From contig JACRPS010000032.1 of assembly GCA_016223085.1 (NCBI GenBank), forward strand, positions 1-64,000: 64,000 bases of DNA. The letters are read 5' to 3'. This DNA is from Chloroflexota bacterium. GTDB lineage: Bacteria; Chloroflexota; Anaerolineae; Aggregatilineales; Phototrophicaceae. Positions 34,773-42,263 of this stretch are shown here, piece after piece. The translations under genes and the position numbers were made by a program. Within the stretch, counting starts at the first letter, position 1, and every line of letters begins with the position of its first letter. A model generated the notes under the pieces. It was not told where the DNA came from, ran no database searches, and saw nothing but the letters and a program-made list of their open reading frames with translations.

Positions 34773-35834
34773 TCAGTGCCTTGTGCTGCCACGTTCCAAA
34801 CCGACCAGCAGCCGCCGCAGGTTGTTGTAATCTTCCAGCACGCGCCCCGCCCCGCGCGCCACACACGTCATCGGGTCTTCAGCCAGCCAGGCGCGGATGT
34901 TGAGTTCGTCAGTCATGCGGTCGGTCAGCCCTTTGAGCTGGCTCGTCCCGCCCGCCATGCAGATGCCGCTTTCCATCAGGTCGGCCACCAGTTCCGGCGG
35001 CGTATCGTCCAGCGCATCCTTAACCGTATCAATGATGATCTCCACCGACCCCGAAATCGCCTCGCGGATTTCGATTGAACTCACCTCGACCGCCGCCGGC
35101 AGGCCGCTGACCAGATTGCGTCCCTTCACCATCATCGTACGTTCCTGCGGCAGCGGATAGGCCGAACCGATCTCGATCTTCACTTTTTCGGCGGTCGGTT
35201 CGCCGATCAGTAGGTTATGTTTCGTCCGCATGTACTGCACGATGTCTTCGTCAATTTCGTCACCGGCAACGCGAATTGACCGGCTGATGACGATGCCGCC
35301 CAGCGAGAAGATGGCGACCTCAGTCGTACCGCCGCCGATGTCAATCACCATACTGCCGCGCGTTTCCTGCACCGGCAGCCCGGCACCAATGGCCGCCGCG
35401 ACCGGCTCCTCGATCAGATAGGCTTCGCGCGCCCCGGCGCTGATGGCCGCGTCAAACACGGCGCGTTTTTCCACTTCCGTCACGCCGCTGGGAATGCCCA
35501 CTACCACACGCGGGCGGGGAATCGGCACCCAGGTCTGCTCGTGGGCTTTGGAGATCAGGTGGTGCAACATCGCTTCGGTCACTTCAAATTCGCTGATGAC
35601 ACCATCCCGCAGTGGGCGGACAACCAGTATATCTTTCGGGTTTTTGCTCCACATTTCTTTCGCGCGTGAACCCACCTCAATCGGGCGGCGCGTTTTCTTT
35701 TCCAGCGCCACAAACGACGGTTCGTTGATGACAATCCCTTTACCGCGCACGCTCACCAGCGTGTAGGCCGTGCCGAGGTCTATGCCGACATCCAGCGAAA
35801 ACAGGCCGAATAAAAAGTCCAGCGGACTGAGCAC
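34773..35834 (-). CDS. mreB: Actin-like rod-shape protein MreB
   Basis: A 353-aa actin homologue that guides lateral wall synthesis. Phosphate motif 1 is DVGIDLGTAYTLV (residues 16-28) and phosphate 2 is DIGGGTTEVAIFSLGGIV. The adenosine motif GGTSQLKGLTDRM is near 300. An extra N-terminal amphipathic stretch (MLSPLDFLFGLFS) could help membrane binding. The start is GTG with AGGAGTAGG just upstream. It is the first gene of the shape cluster. Confidence 0.96.
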   Translation of the reverse strand: MLSPLDFLFGLFSLDVGIDLGTAYTLVSVRGKGIVINEPSFVALEKKTRRPIEVGSRAKEMWSKNPKDILVVRPLRDGVISEFEVTEAMLHHLISKAHEQTWVPIPRPRVVVGIPSGVTEVEKRAVFDAAISAGAREAYLIEEPVAAAIGAGLPVQETRGSMVIDIGGGTTEVAIFSLGGIVISRSIRVAGDEIDEDIVQYMRTKHNLLIGEPTAEKVKIEIGSAYPLPQERTMMVKGRNLVSGLPAAVEVSSIEIREAISGSVEIIIDTVKDALDDTPPELVADLMESGICMAGGTSQLKGLTDRMTDELNIRAWLAEDPMTCVARGAGRVLEDYNNLRRLLVGLERGSTRH

Positions 35835-35926
35835 ATCCTACTCCTGAATGGTGACGATTCGCGGCGGCATTATAACACCTTCAAGATAAACTTGAAATAT
35901 GCGTAACTTGGCGTCTCGCCAACGGT

Positions 35927-35932
35927 TATAAT
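35927..35932 (+). promoter_or_regulatory. -10 element upstream of tilS
   Basis: A perfect TATAAT lies 31 bp before the tilS ATG. No -35 at 16-18 bp is convincing. The surrounding 35870-35940 stretch is AT-rich and also serves as upstream region for mreB on the other strand. Confidence 0.5.
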
Positions 35933-35962
35933 AAACTTACGCATAGGATTACGGTACTATCC

Positions 35963-37402
35963 ATGCAGGAACACATTCTACACGCTATCCGCAAAAATGC
36001 CTTAATCCCGGCTGAGAGTCTGGTGCTGGTCGGCGTTTCCGGCGGCGCGGACTCGCTGGCACTGCTGCACGTCCTGCAGCAACTGGCGCCCGTACTGAAC
36101 TGCCGGCTGCACGCCGCCAGCTTCGACCACCGCCTGCGTGGGGAAGCTGGCGCGGACGACGTGCGCTTTGTCCAGCACACTGCTGAAGCCTGGGGCATCC
36201 CGGTTACGATTGGCGCGGCAGACGTACGCGCGCTGGCCCAACACGAGAAACTGAGCCTTGAAGCGGCAGCGCGGCGGGCGCGGTATGACTTTCTGGCTGC
36301 TGTGGCACGGCAGGTCGGCGCGGCGCGGGTGGCCGTCGCCCACCATGCTGACGACCAGGCCGAAACGGTGCTGCTGCATCTGCTGCGGGGTACGGGGATC
36401 GCCGGCCTGGCGGGTATGGCGATGCAGTCGCCGCTACCGGGGCATCCCGATCTGACGCTGATCCGCCCGCTGCTGACCATCACCCGAGCTGAAATCGAAG
36501 CCTACTGCCGCGCCCACAATTTGCATCCACGCGAAGACCTGACCAACGCCGATGTCACTTACCTGCGCAACCGCCTGCGGCACGAAACGCTGCCCCACCT
36601 GCAAAGACTTAACCCGCAGATCACCGGCGTGCTGGCGCAGTTGGCGGACATCGCCGCCGTTGAAAACGACTACGTGGACAGCCAACTGGAGCCGATTTTA
36701 CGCCGCACCACCCGGGTGGATGGCGAACGGGTCAGCCTGGAACGGGATCAATTCAACCGGCTGCACCCGGCGCTGGCGCGGCGGTTCGTCGCATGGGCAG
36801 CGGCGCAGATCGCCGGTTCAAAGCAGGATATTGAGTACGTTCATATTGTTGCCGCGGTTGAGGTCGCGCGGCGCGGGCGGCTGGGCGCAGTGGCCGAACT
36901 GCCGGGCGGCCTGCGCCTGCGCGTGGATTACGAGGCGATTGTCGTCGAACGCGCCGCCGCGCCGCTGCCGGAAGCAGACATTCCCCTGTTAGACGAAGGC
37001 GCAGAAATCCCGGTGACCATCCCCGGCGTGACGCCGGTATCGGCGCGTTGGGCACTTGTCGCCGCGCCTGAAGCACCTGGCATTACTCCCCCGCTCCAGG
37101 CAAATGCGGGAGGTGAGGTCGCCCGACTTGCCATCCCCCCCGGTAGCGACGTCACGCTGCGCACCCGGCGCGAGGGCGACCGCTTCGCGCCGTTGGGCAT
37201 GGGCGGCCATACACAGAAAGTCAGCCGCTGGCTGGTTAACCGGAAAGTGCCGCTGCGCAACCGTGACCGTCTGCCGCTGCTGATCGTCAACGGCGACATT
37301 GCGGCAATTGCCGTTGGTCAGCGCTGGTACATTGGGGAAAAATTTACTCCTTCGGCAAACCATTCATACAGTGTCTATTTTCACTTTCGTCAATTTTCAT
37401 GA
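35963..37402 (+). CDS. tilS: tRNA(Ile)-lysidine synthase TilS
   Basis: A 479-aa essential tRNA-modifying enzyme that attaches lysine to C34 of the AUA-reading isoleucine tRNA. The PP-loop ATP motif SGGADS is at residues 26-31 and AHHADDQAETVL near 127 is the conserved core. The C-terminal domain has RREGDRFAPLGMGGHTQKVSRWLVNRKVP. A linker at about 37084-37130 (LQANAGGEVARL) is encoded by a CTCCCCCGC...GCGGGAG hairpin-like stretch and may be another repeat intrusion. Confidence 0.94.
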   Translation: MQEHILHAIRKNALIPAESLVLVGVSGGADSLALLHVLQQLAPVLNCRLHAASFDHRLRGEAGADDVRFVQHTAEAWGIPVTIGAADVRALAQHEKLSLEAAARRARYDFLAAVARQVGAARVAVAHHADDQAETVLLHLLRGTGIAGLAGMAMQSPLPGHPDLTLIRPLLTITRAEIEAYCRAHNLHPREDLTNADVTYLRNRLRHETLPHLQRLNPQITGVLAQLADIAAVENDYVDSQLEPILRRTTRVDGERVSLERDQFNRLHPALARRFVAWAAAQIAGSKQDIEYVHIVAAVEVARRGRLGAVAELPGGLRLRVDYEAIVVERAAAPLPEADIPLLDEGAEIPVTIPGVTPVSARWALVAAPEAPGITPPLQANAGGEVARLAIPPGSDVTLRTRREGDRFAPLGMGGHTQKVSRWLVNRKVPLRNRDRLPLLIVNGDIAAIAVGQRWYIGEKFTPSANHSYSVYFHFRQFS

Positions 37403-37531
37403 ATTTCCCCGGAAACGTAAGAAAAACCTTACTCTATAAGGCGTTTTGAGTTGCGAAAATAGAATAATCTGAGTATCCTTAAGATAAGATAAGGGAACGC
37501 TTGAACAAACCCACAGGCAGGTTGAGTGAGT

Positions 37532-38376
37532 ATGGATAACAACAACGAAACTGCCCGCATCCTGGTGGTAGACGACGAAGGCGCGATTCGATACTCCGTC
37601 AGCAAAACGCTCCAACGCATCGGCTACGAAGTAGATGAGGCATCCAGCGGCGAAGAAGCCCTGGAAACGATGGGCAAACGCGAGTATGACGTGGTGCTCA
37701 CCGATATTCGGATGCCAGGCCTGACCGGCGTGGAACTGCTGAAACGCATCAAGGAAGTCTCGCCGGACGCGATTGTCATCCTGATGACCGGTTATGCCAG
37801 CCTGGGAACGGCGGTGGAAAGCCTGCGCCTGGGCGCGCACGATTACCTGATTAAACCGAGTTCCAGCCAGGACATCCGGCAGAGCGTCGCGCGGGGTGTC
37901 GAACGGGCGCGCAACCTCAAACGCCGCCGCGCCCTGCTGGATGCCATCCGCAGCAACGTGTTCGAGCTGACCCACGCCGATGTCGAAAATGCCAGCGCCG
38001 TGTATCACGACGACGACGACCAGCCGATGCCCGGCGTGCCGGCCTACGAACCCCCACCAACCGAGCCGGTGAATGCCAACATGACGCTCGGCCCGCTGAC
38101 AATCTACCCCGGTCGCTACCAGATTTCGGTCGGCGACCAGCCGATTGACCTGACGCCAACCGAATTTGATCTGCTGCTGTATCTGGCGGCGCATCGGGGG
38201 CGGGTGGTGTCGTGCCATGAACTGGTGCGCGAGGTGCGGACGAAGCCGAAGCGCGCGAGGTGATCCGCCCGCACGTCAGCAACCTGCGCCGCAAGCTGAA
38301 ACAGACCGGACAGGACGCCGACCTGATCGTGAACGTGCGCGGTATCGGCTACCGCCTGAGCGAACAGGGCCAGTAA
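37532..38376 (+). pseudogene. Response regulator with a frameshift in its DNA-binding domain
   Basis: Receiver domain (residues 8-125) with DDE acidic pocket, phosphorylation Asp in LTDIRMPG, and K in YLIKP. Then a linker and an OmpR-type winged helix starting LTPTEFDLLLYLAAHRGRVVS. After HELVREVR (about 38239) the frame breaks and would end at 38263. The expected remainder, EAEAREVIRPHVSNLRRKL then VRGIGYRLSEQ, continues in another frame from about 38242 to a TAA at 38374-38376. Relative to usual OmpR proteins, about four residues plus one base are missing at the junction. As read, the recognition helix is lost. A sequencing error cannot be excluded. Confidence 0.8.
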
Positions 38377-38393
38377 CATTCAGGACAGAATTC

Positions 38394-38479
38394 AACGCAA
38401 AGGCGCAAGGAAGCAAAGGCGCAAAGTTTCTTTATTTCTGTTTTCCCTTTGCGTCTTTGCCTCTTTGCATCTTTGCGTT
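38394..38479. repeat. CTTTGCG-type hairpin repeat at the 5' end of the NagZ-like gene
   Basis: Left arm of 33 bases (AACGCAAAGGCGC...GCGCAAAG) and right arm (CTTTGCGTCTTTGC...CTTTGCGTT) pair at about 28 of 33 positions around a T-rich loop. The right arm overlaps the only usable start codon of the downstream gene and encodes its first residues. Confidence 0.85.
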
Positions 38480-40069
38480 ACGCCTTCTGCCGCGCGGGAT
38501 GAGATACTGGCGCGGCTGACGCTGGAACAGCGGGTTGCCCAAATGTTTATGGTCAACCTGTACGGCGCGGCGCTAAACGCTGACGACCGCGATTTTCTGG
38601 CACGATATCAACCGGGCGGCGTGGTGCTGATGGACGGCAACGCCAGCACACCGGACGCCGTGACGCGCCTGACCAATAGCTACCAGCAAACCATCACTGA
38701 CGCGGGCGGCCTGCCGCTGCTGATCGCGGTTGACCAGGAAGGTGGCCCGATTGCCGGGCTGGAACAGGGTTTCACTCCGTTCCCCACCCCGGCGCTGCTG
38801 ACCGCCGCCAGCGACCCTGATCTGGCAGCGCAAGCGGGCGCGGCGATTGCCGAAGAACTGCGCGCCGTCGGTGTCAACATGAATCTTGCCCCCGTCGCCG
38901 ATCTCGAAAATCCCGACAACATCGTGTTAGCGCGGCGCTCATTCGGCAGCGACCCGGCCATGACCGGCCCGGTTATCGCTGGTTTTGTGCATGGCAGTCA
39001 GGCAGCGGGCGTGCTGGCGACCGCCAAACATTTCCCCGGTCACGGCGGCACCAGCGGCGATTCACACACGCTACTACCTGTAATAAACTTCTCCCGCGAA
39101 CGGCTGGAAATGGTCGAAATTGTGCCGTTCCGCGCGGCCATCGAAGCCAGCGTGGAAGCGGTCATGGCTGCGCATATCATCTATCCGGCCTATGACGAGA
39201 CGCTGCCCGCCAGCCTGTCGCCGGTGATCCTGACGGACGTGCTGCGCGAACAGTTGGGCTTTGACGGTCTGATTCTGACCGACGCGCTGGACATGGACGC
39301 GATTGATACGAATTTCAGCTATCCTGAAGCGGCGGTGCGGGCGATTCAGGCCGGGGCGGACCTGCTGCTGAGCGCGCATATCGGCTGGAAAGACCACGTC
39401 GCCGCGATTGAAGCGATTGCCGACGCGGTGAAGGTTGGCACAATCTCCGAAGCGCGGATTAATGAGTCGGTTCACCGGATTCTGGACGTGAAGCAGCGGT
39501 ACGGCCTGCTGGATTGGCAGCCACTGGAACCGGCCACCGCCACCGACCGGGTGAATCTGGCCGCGCACGAGGCGCTGTTAAACGAATTGTTTCTGGCGGG
39601 TGTAACCGTTGCGCTCGACCGCCACAATCTGATACCCATTCCGCTGGAACGCCCCACCGCGCTGATTTATCCGGCCACGCGGGTGCAGGTTGCCAACGAG
39701 TGTAAGCCGTATCACCCCGACCTGAAGCTGGTTGGCGTATCGGACGCGCCCTCGGCGGAAGAAATCGGCTGGGCGCAGGATGCTGCCAGACGCAGCGACA
39801 TGGTGATCGTGTTCACGCAGAACGCCATCACCACTACCGAACAACAGACACTTGTCAACGCGCTGCCGCCGGACAAAACGGCTGTTGTCGCGCTGTGGTC
39901 GCCATACGACTTTACCACGTTCCCCGGTGTTGCTGCCTATCTGGTGACATACAGCCCGGCGCGGCCTGCCGTGCCCGCCGCCTGCCGCATCCTGTTTGGC
40001 GATGCCCCGGCAACGGGACGCCTGTCCCTCACCCTCGCCGACGCGCTACCCGCTGGCAGCCGGGGCTGA
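38465..40069 (+). CDS. NagZ-like beta-N-acetylhexosaminidase (GH3)
   Basis: A 534-aa glycoside hydrolase family 3 protein. NagZ enzymes release GlcNAc from muropeptides. The (beta/alpha)8 domain runs from about residue 15. The diagnostic motif KHFPGHGGTSGDSH near residue 183 holds the His/Asp catalytic dyad, and the nucleophile Asp lies in ILTDALDMDAI. A C-terminal domain follows, longer than in minimal NagZ. Start assignment is poor. TTG at 38465 lies within a repeat and has no SD. Reading the repeat further upstream in frame gives RRKVSLFLFSLCVFASL, which looks like a signal peptide but has no ATG, GTG or TTG ahead of it. Confidence 0.85.
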   Translation: MHLCVTPSAARDEILARLTLEQRVAQMFMVNLYGAALNADDRDFLARYQPGGVVLMDGNASTPDAVTRLTNSYQQTITDAGGLPLLIAVDQEGGPIAGLEQGFTPFPTPALLTAASDPDLAAQAGAAIAEELRAVGVNMNLAPVADLENPDNIVLARRSFGSDPAMTGPVIAGFVHGSQAAGVLATAKHFPGHGGTSGDSHTLLPVINFSRERLEMVEIVPFRAAIEASVEAVMAAHIIYPAYDETLPASLSPVILTDVLREQLGFDGLILTDALDMDAIDTNFSYPEAAVRAIQAGADLLLSAHIGWKDHVAAIEAIADAVKVGTISEARINESVHRILDVKQRYGLLDWQPLEPATATDRVNLAAHEALLNELFLAGVTVALDRHNLIPIPLERPTALIYPATRVQVANECKPYHPDLKLVGVSDAPSAEEIGWAQDAARRSDMVIVFTQNAITTTEQQTLVNALPPDKTAVVALWSPYDFTTFPGVAAYLVTYSPARPAVPAACRILFGDAPATGRLSLTLADALPAGSRG

Positions 40070-40173
40070 TGGAATAACTCTAGCGCATGTCAGCAAAATC
40101 CGTGTATCATACTATCGAGGAGAAGCCAAAAAACGAACCCCTGGACAGTCCATCCTGTTAGCCGAGGCACGCT

Positions 40174-41763
40174 ATGACTAACCTATGGGGAGAATTTGCC
40201 GGGCTGATTGCCGAGCGCATGTCGTCACCGTTTGTTATTCTGGACGACACGTTTCGTGTCAAGGTTGCCAACCGCGCCTTTTACAAAATGTTCCACACCA
40301 CCCCGGAGCAAACCGAGTCGCAGCCGCTGCTGGAGGTGGCCGGCGGCGTATGGAACATCCCCGGCCTGGCGGGGCTGTTGGAAAAGATGCTGGCGGGCGG
40401 CACCGAACGGGTGCAGGTAGCTCATACTTTCCCCGGCATCGGACGCAAACTGTTGATCTTCGATCTAAATCGGACCGATCACCAGCGGGTGATCTTCCTC
40501 ACGGTTGAAGACGTATCCACTTATGACCGGCTGGAAGAAGTGCTGACAGAAGCCTATACCGAACTGGAAAAACAGATCACCGAACGTACTGCCGATCTGC
40601 TGGAAGCCAACCGCGATCTGCGGCAGCAGCTTCAGCAGCATCGCCAGATGGAAGAAGCCCTCAAACGCAGCCAGGAACGCTTCGCGGGAATCCTCGACAT
40701 CGCGGTTGATGCCATCATTTCGGTAGATCAGCGTCAGACCATCCAGTTTTTTAACCAGGGGGCGGAATACATCTTTGGCTACCGTGCCGACGAGGTGATC
40801 GGTAAACCACTGGCGTTGCTCCTGCCGCCGCGCTTCCGCCAGTCGCACGGCCACCACATCCAACGGTTTGCCGGGATGGCGCATACCGCCCAGCATATGC
40901 ACGAACGCAGTCCGATCTCCGGCTTGCGGAAAGATGGCACCGAGTTCCCCGCCGAAGCCTCGATTTCCAAGCTGGAACACAACGGCGACTGGACCTTCAC
41001 CGTCATCCTGCGCGATATCACCGAACGCCGCCGTATGGAGGAAAATCTGCGTCGGGCGCTGGCGGAAGCCCGCGAATTAAGTGACCTGCGCTCACGCTTT
41101 ATCTCGATGGTTTCCCACGAACTGCGCACGCCGCTGGCGGTCATCCTTAGCTCCAGTCAGGTGCTGGAAAATTACAGCCACCGGATGACGCCGCAGCAGA
41201 AGCAGGAATATCACGACAGCATCAAGCAGCAGGTGCAGCATTTAACCGAACTGCTGGAAGACACGCTGGCGATCAGCCGCGCCGAGACGGTCGGGCTGGA
41301 CTTTAATCCGGAACCGGGCAATCTGACGGCTTTCTGCCGGAGCCTGGCGGAAAAGATCGAACTGGCAACCGACCACAGCCACCGGATTAATTTCAGCGGC
41401 GGAGGTGGGTGTCAGAACGCGCGGTTTGACGAGCATCTGCTATGGCTGATTCTAAATAACCTGCTGTCCAATGCCGTCAAATATTCACCCAACGGCAGCG
41501 CGGTTGAACTGCTGCTCACCTGCGCGGATGGACAGGCCACGATTCAGGTCAGCGATGAGGGCATTGGCATTCCGGCGCACGATCAGGCGCGGCTGTTCGA
41601 GAGCTTCCACCGGGGCAGCAACGTCGGCGTGATTCCCGGCACCGGGTTGGGACTCGCTATCGTCAAGCAGGCGGTCAAAGCGCACGGCGGCAGCATTGCC
41701 TTCGAGACTCAGGAGGGACTCGGCACGACGTTTACGGTGACGCTGCCGATTAGCAAAGGTTAG
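40174..41763 (+). CDS. PAS-domain sensor histidine kinase
   Basis: A 529-aa soluble-looking kinase without membrane helices. It has PAS 1 at about residues 15-120, a coiled coil at 120-170 and PAS 2 at about 172-290 (ILDIAVDAIISVDQRQTIQFFN). HisKA follows with the phospho-acceptor His in FISMVSHELRTPLAV. The HATPase_c domain has NLLSNAVKYSPNG (N box), DEGIGIP (G1) and GTGLGLAIV (G2). It lacks a transmembrane sensor, so it probably reads a cytoplasmic signal. The damaged response regulator at 37532 is a possible former partner, but a GH3 gene separates them. Confidence 0.93.
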   Translation: MTNLWGEFAGLIAERMSSPFVILDDTFRVKVANRAFYKMFHTTPEQTESQPLLEVAGGVWNIPGLAGLLEKMLAGGTERVQVAHTFPGIGRKLLIFDLNRTDHQRVIFLTVEDVSTYDRLEEVLTEAYTELEKQITERTADLLEANRDLRQQLQQHRQMEEALKRSQERFAGILDIAVDAIISVDQRQTIQFFNQGAEYIFGYRADEVIGKPLALLLPPRFRQSHGHHIQRFAGMAHTAQHMHERSPISGLRKDGTEFPAEASISKLEHNGDWTFTVILRDITERRRMEENLRRALAEARELSDLRSRFISMVSHELRTPLAVILSSSQVLENYSHRMTPQQKQEYHDSIKQQVQHLTELLEDTLAISRAETVGLDFNPEPGNLTAFCRSLAEKIELATDHSHRINFSGGGGCQNARFDEHLLWLILNNLLSNAVKYSPNGSAVELLLTCADGQATIQVSDEGIGIPAHDQARLFESFHRGSNVGVIPGTGLGLAIVKQAVKAHGGSIAFETQEGLGTTFTVTLPISKG

Positions 41764-41769
41764 ATAGGC

Positions 41770-42033
41770 TTGAATACGCAGATTATAGCCAACGGCAAAA
41801 CGTATACGTTTAGCAATCATGGCGTGGAACGAGCATTAGAGCGCGGCATTAAGGAATCCTGGGTTATAGAAGCTATTGAAAGCCCGGACAAAGTGACGGT
41901 TGATCGAGGCGGCAATGATTTATATCATCGGGTAATCACAACAGTAGAAGGTTGGGTTTATCCCCTGATTATCGTCGTGAAAGAGGCTGACGGTATAATC
42001 GTTACCGTGATGGAAGATGATCTATTTGGTTAG
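41770..42033 (+). CDS. DUF4258 small protein (putative toxin-like partner)
   Basis: An 87-aa DUF4258 protein. The conserved start FSNHGVERALERGIKESWV corresponds to the family's HAxxRxxERGI motif, and IVVKEADGIIVTVMEDD is the last strand. The gene starts at TTG six bases after the histidine kinase stop and is AT-rich compared with it. Members of this family are often next to DUF2283 genes, as here, in an arrangement resembling toxin-antitoxin pairs. Toxicity is not established. Confidence 0.75.
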   Translation: MNTQIIANGKTYTFSNHGVERALERGIKESWVIEAIESPDKVTVDRGGNDLYHRVITTVEGWVYPLIIVVKEADGIIVTVMEDDLFG

Positions 42034-42047
42034 AGATGCGAGGAAGT

Positions 42048-42260
42048 ATGGTAATCAGTTACGACAAATCAGCCGATGCCATGTACATCAAATTAAACGA
42101 CAGAACGTATGCAAAAAACAAACGCATGATGGATGGCGTTGTTTTCGATCTCGACGCTGACGGTGAAATTATAGGAATTGAAATCCTATACGTCTCGCAA
42201 CGGGTCAATAATCCTTATGAGATCATTAGCCGCTACACGGCTGAAGCCGCACGAGAATAA
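42048..42260 (+). CDS. DUF2283 small protein (putative antitoxin-like partner)
   Basis: A 70-aa DUF2283 protein: ISYDKSADAMYIKLND is the hallmark opening, and VVFDLDADGEIIGIEIL is the second conserved strand pair. ATG at 42048 is chosen because GCGAGGAAG lies just upstream; an ATG 12 bases earlier overlaps that SD. It follows the DUF4258 gene by 14 bases and shares its low GC. The pair probably moved together as a small cassette. Confidence 0.8.
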   Translation: MVISYDKSADAMYIKLNDRTYAKNKRMMDGVVFDLDADGEIIGIEILYVSQRVNNPYEIISRYTAEAARE

Positions 42261-42263
42261 GGC

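Noticed and set aside
35881-35913. -35 element for the tilS promoter
   Set aside because: Candidate TTGAAA and TTGGCG hexamers are 29 and 13 bases from the -10, outside the usual range.
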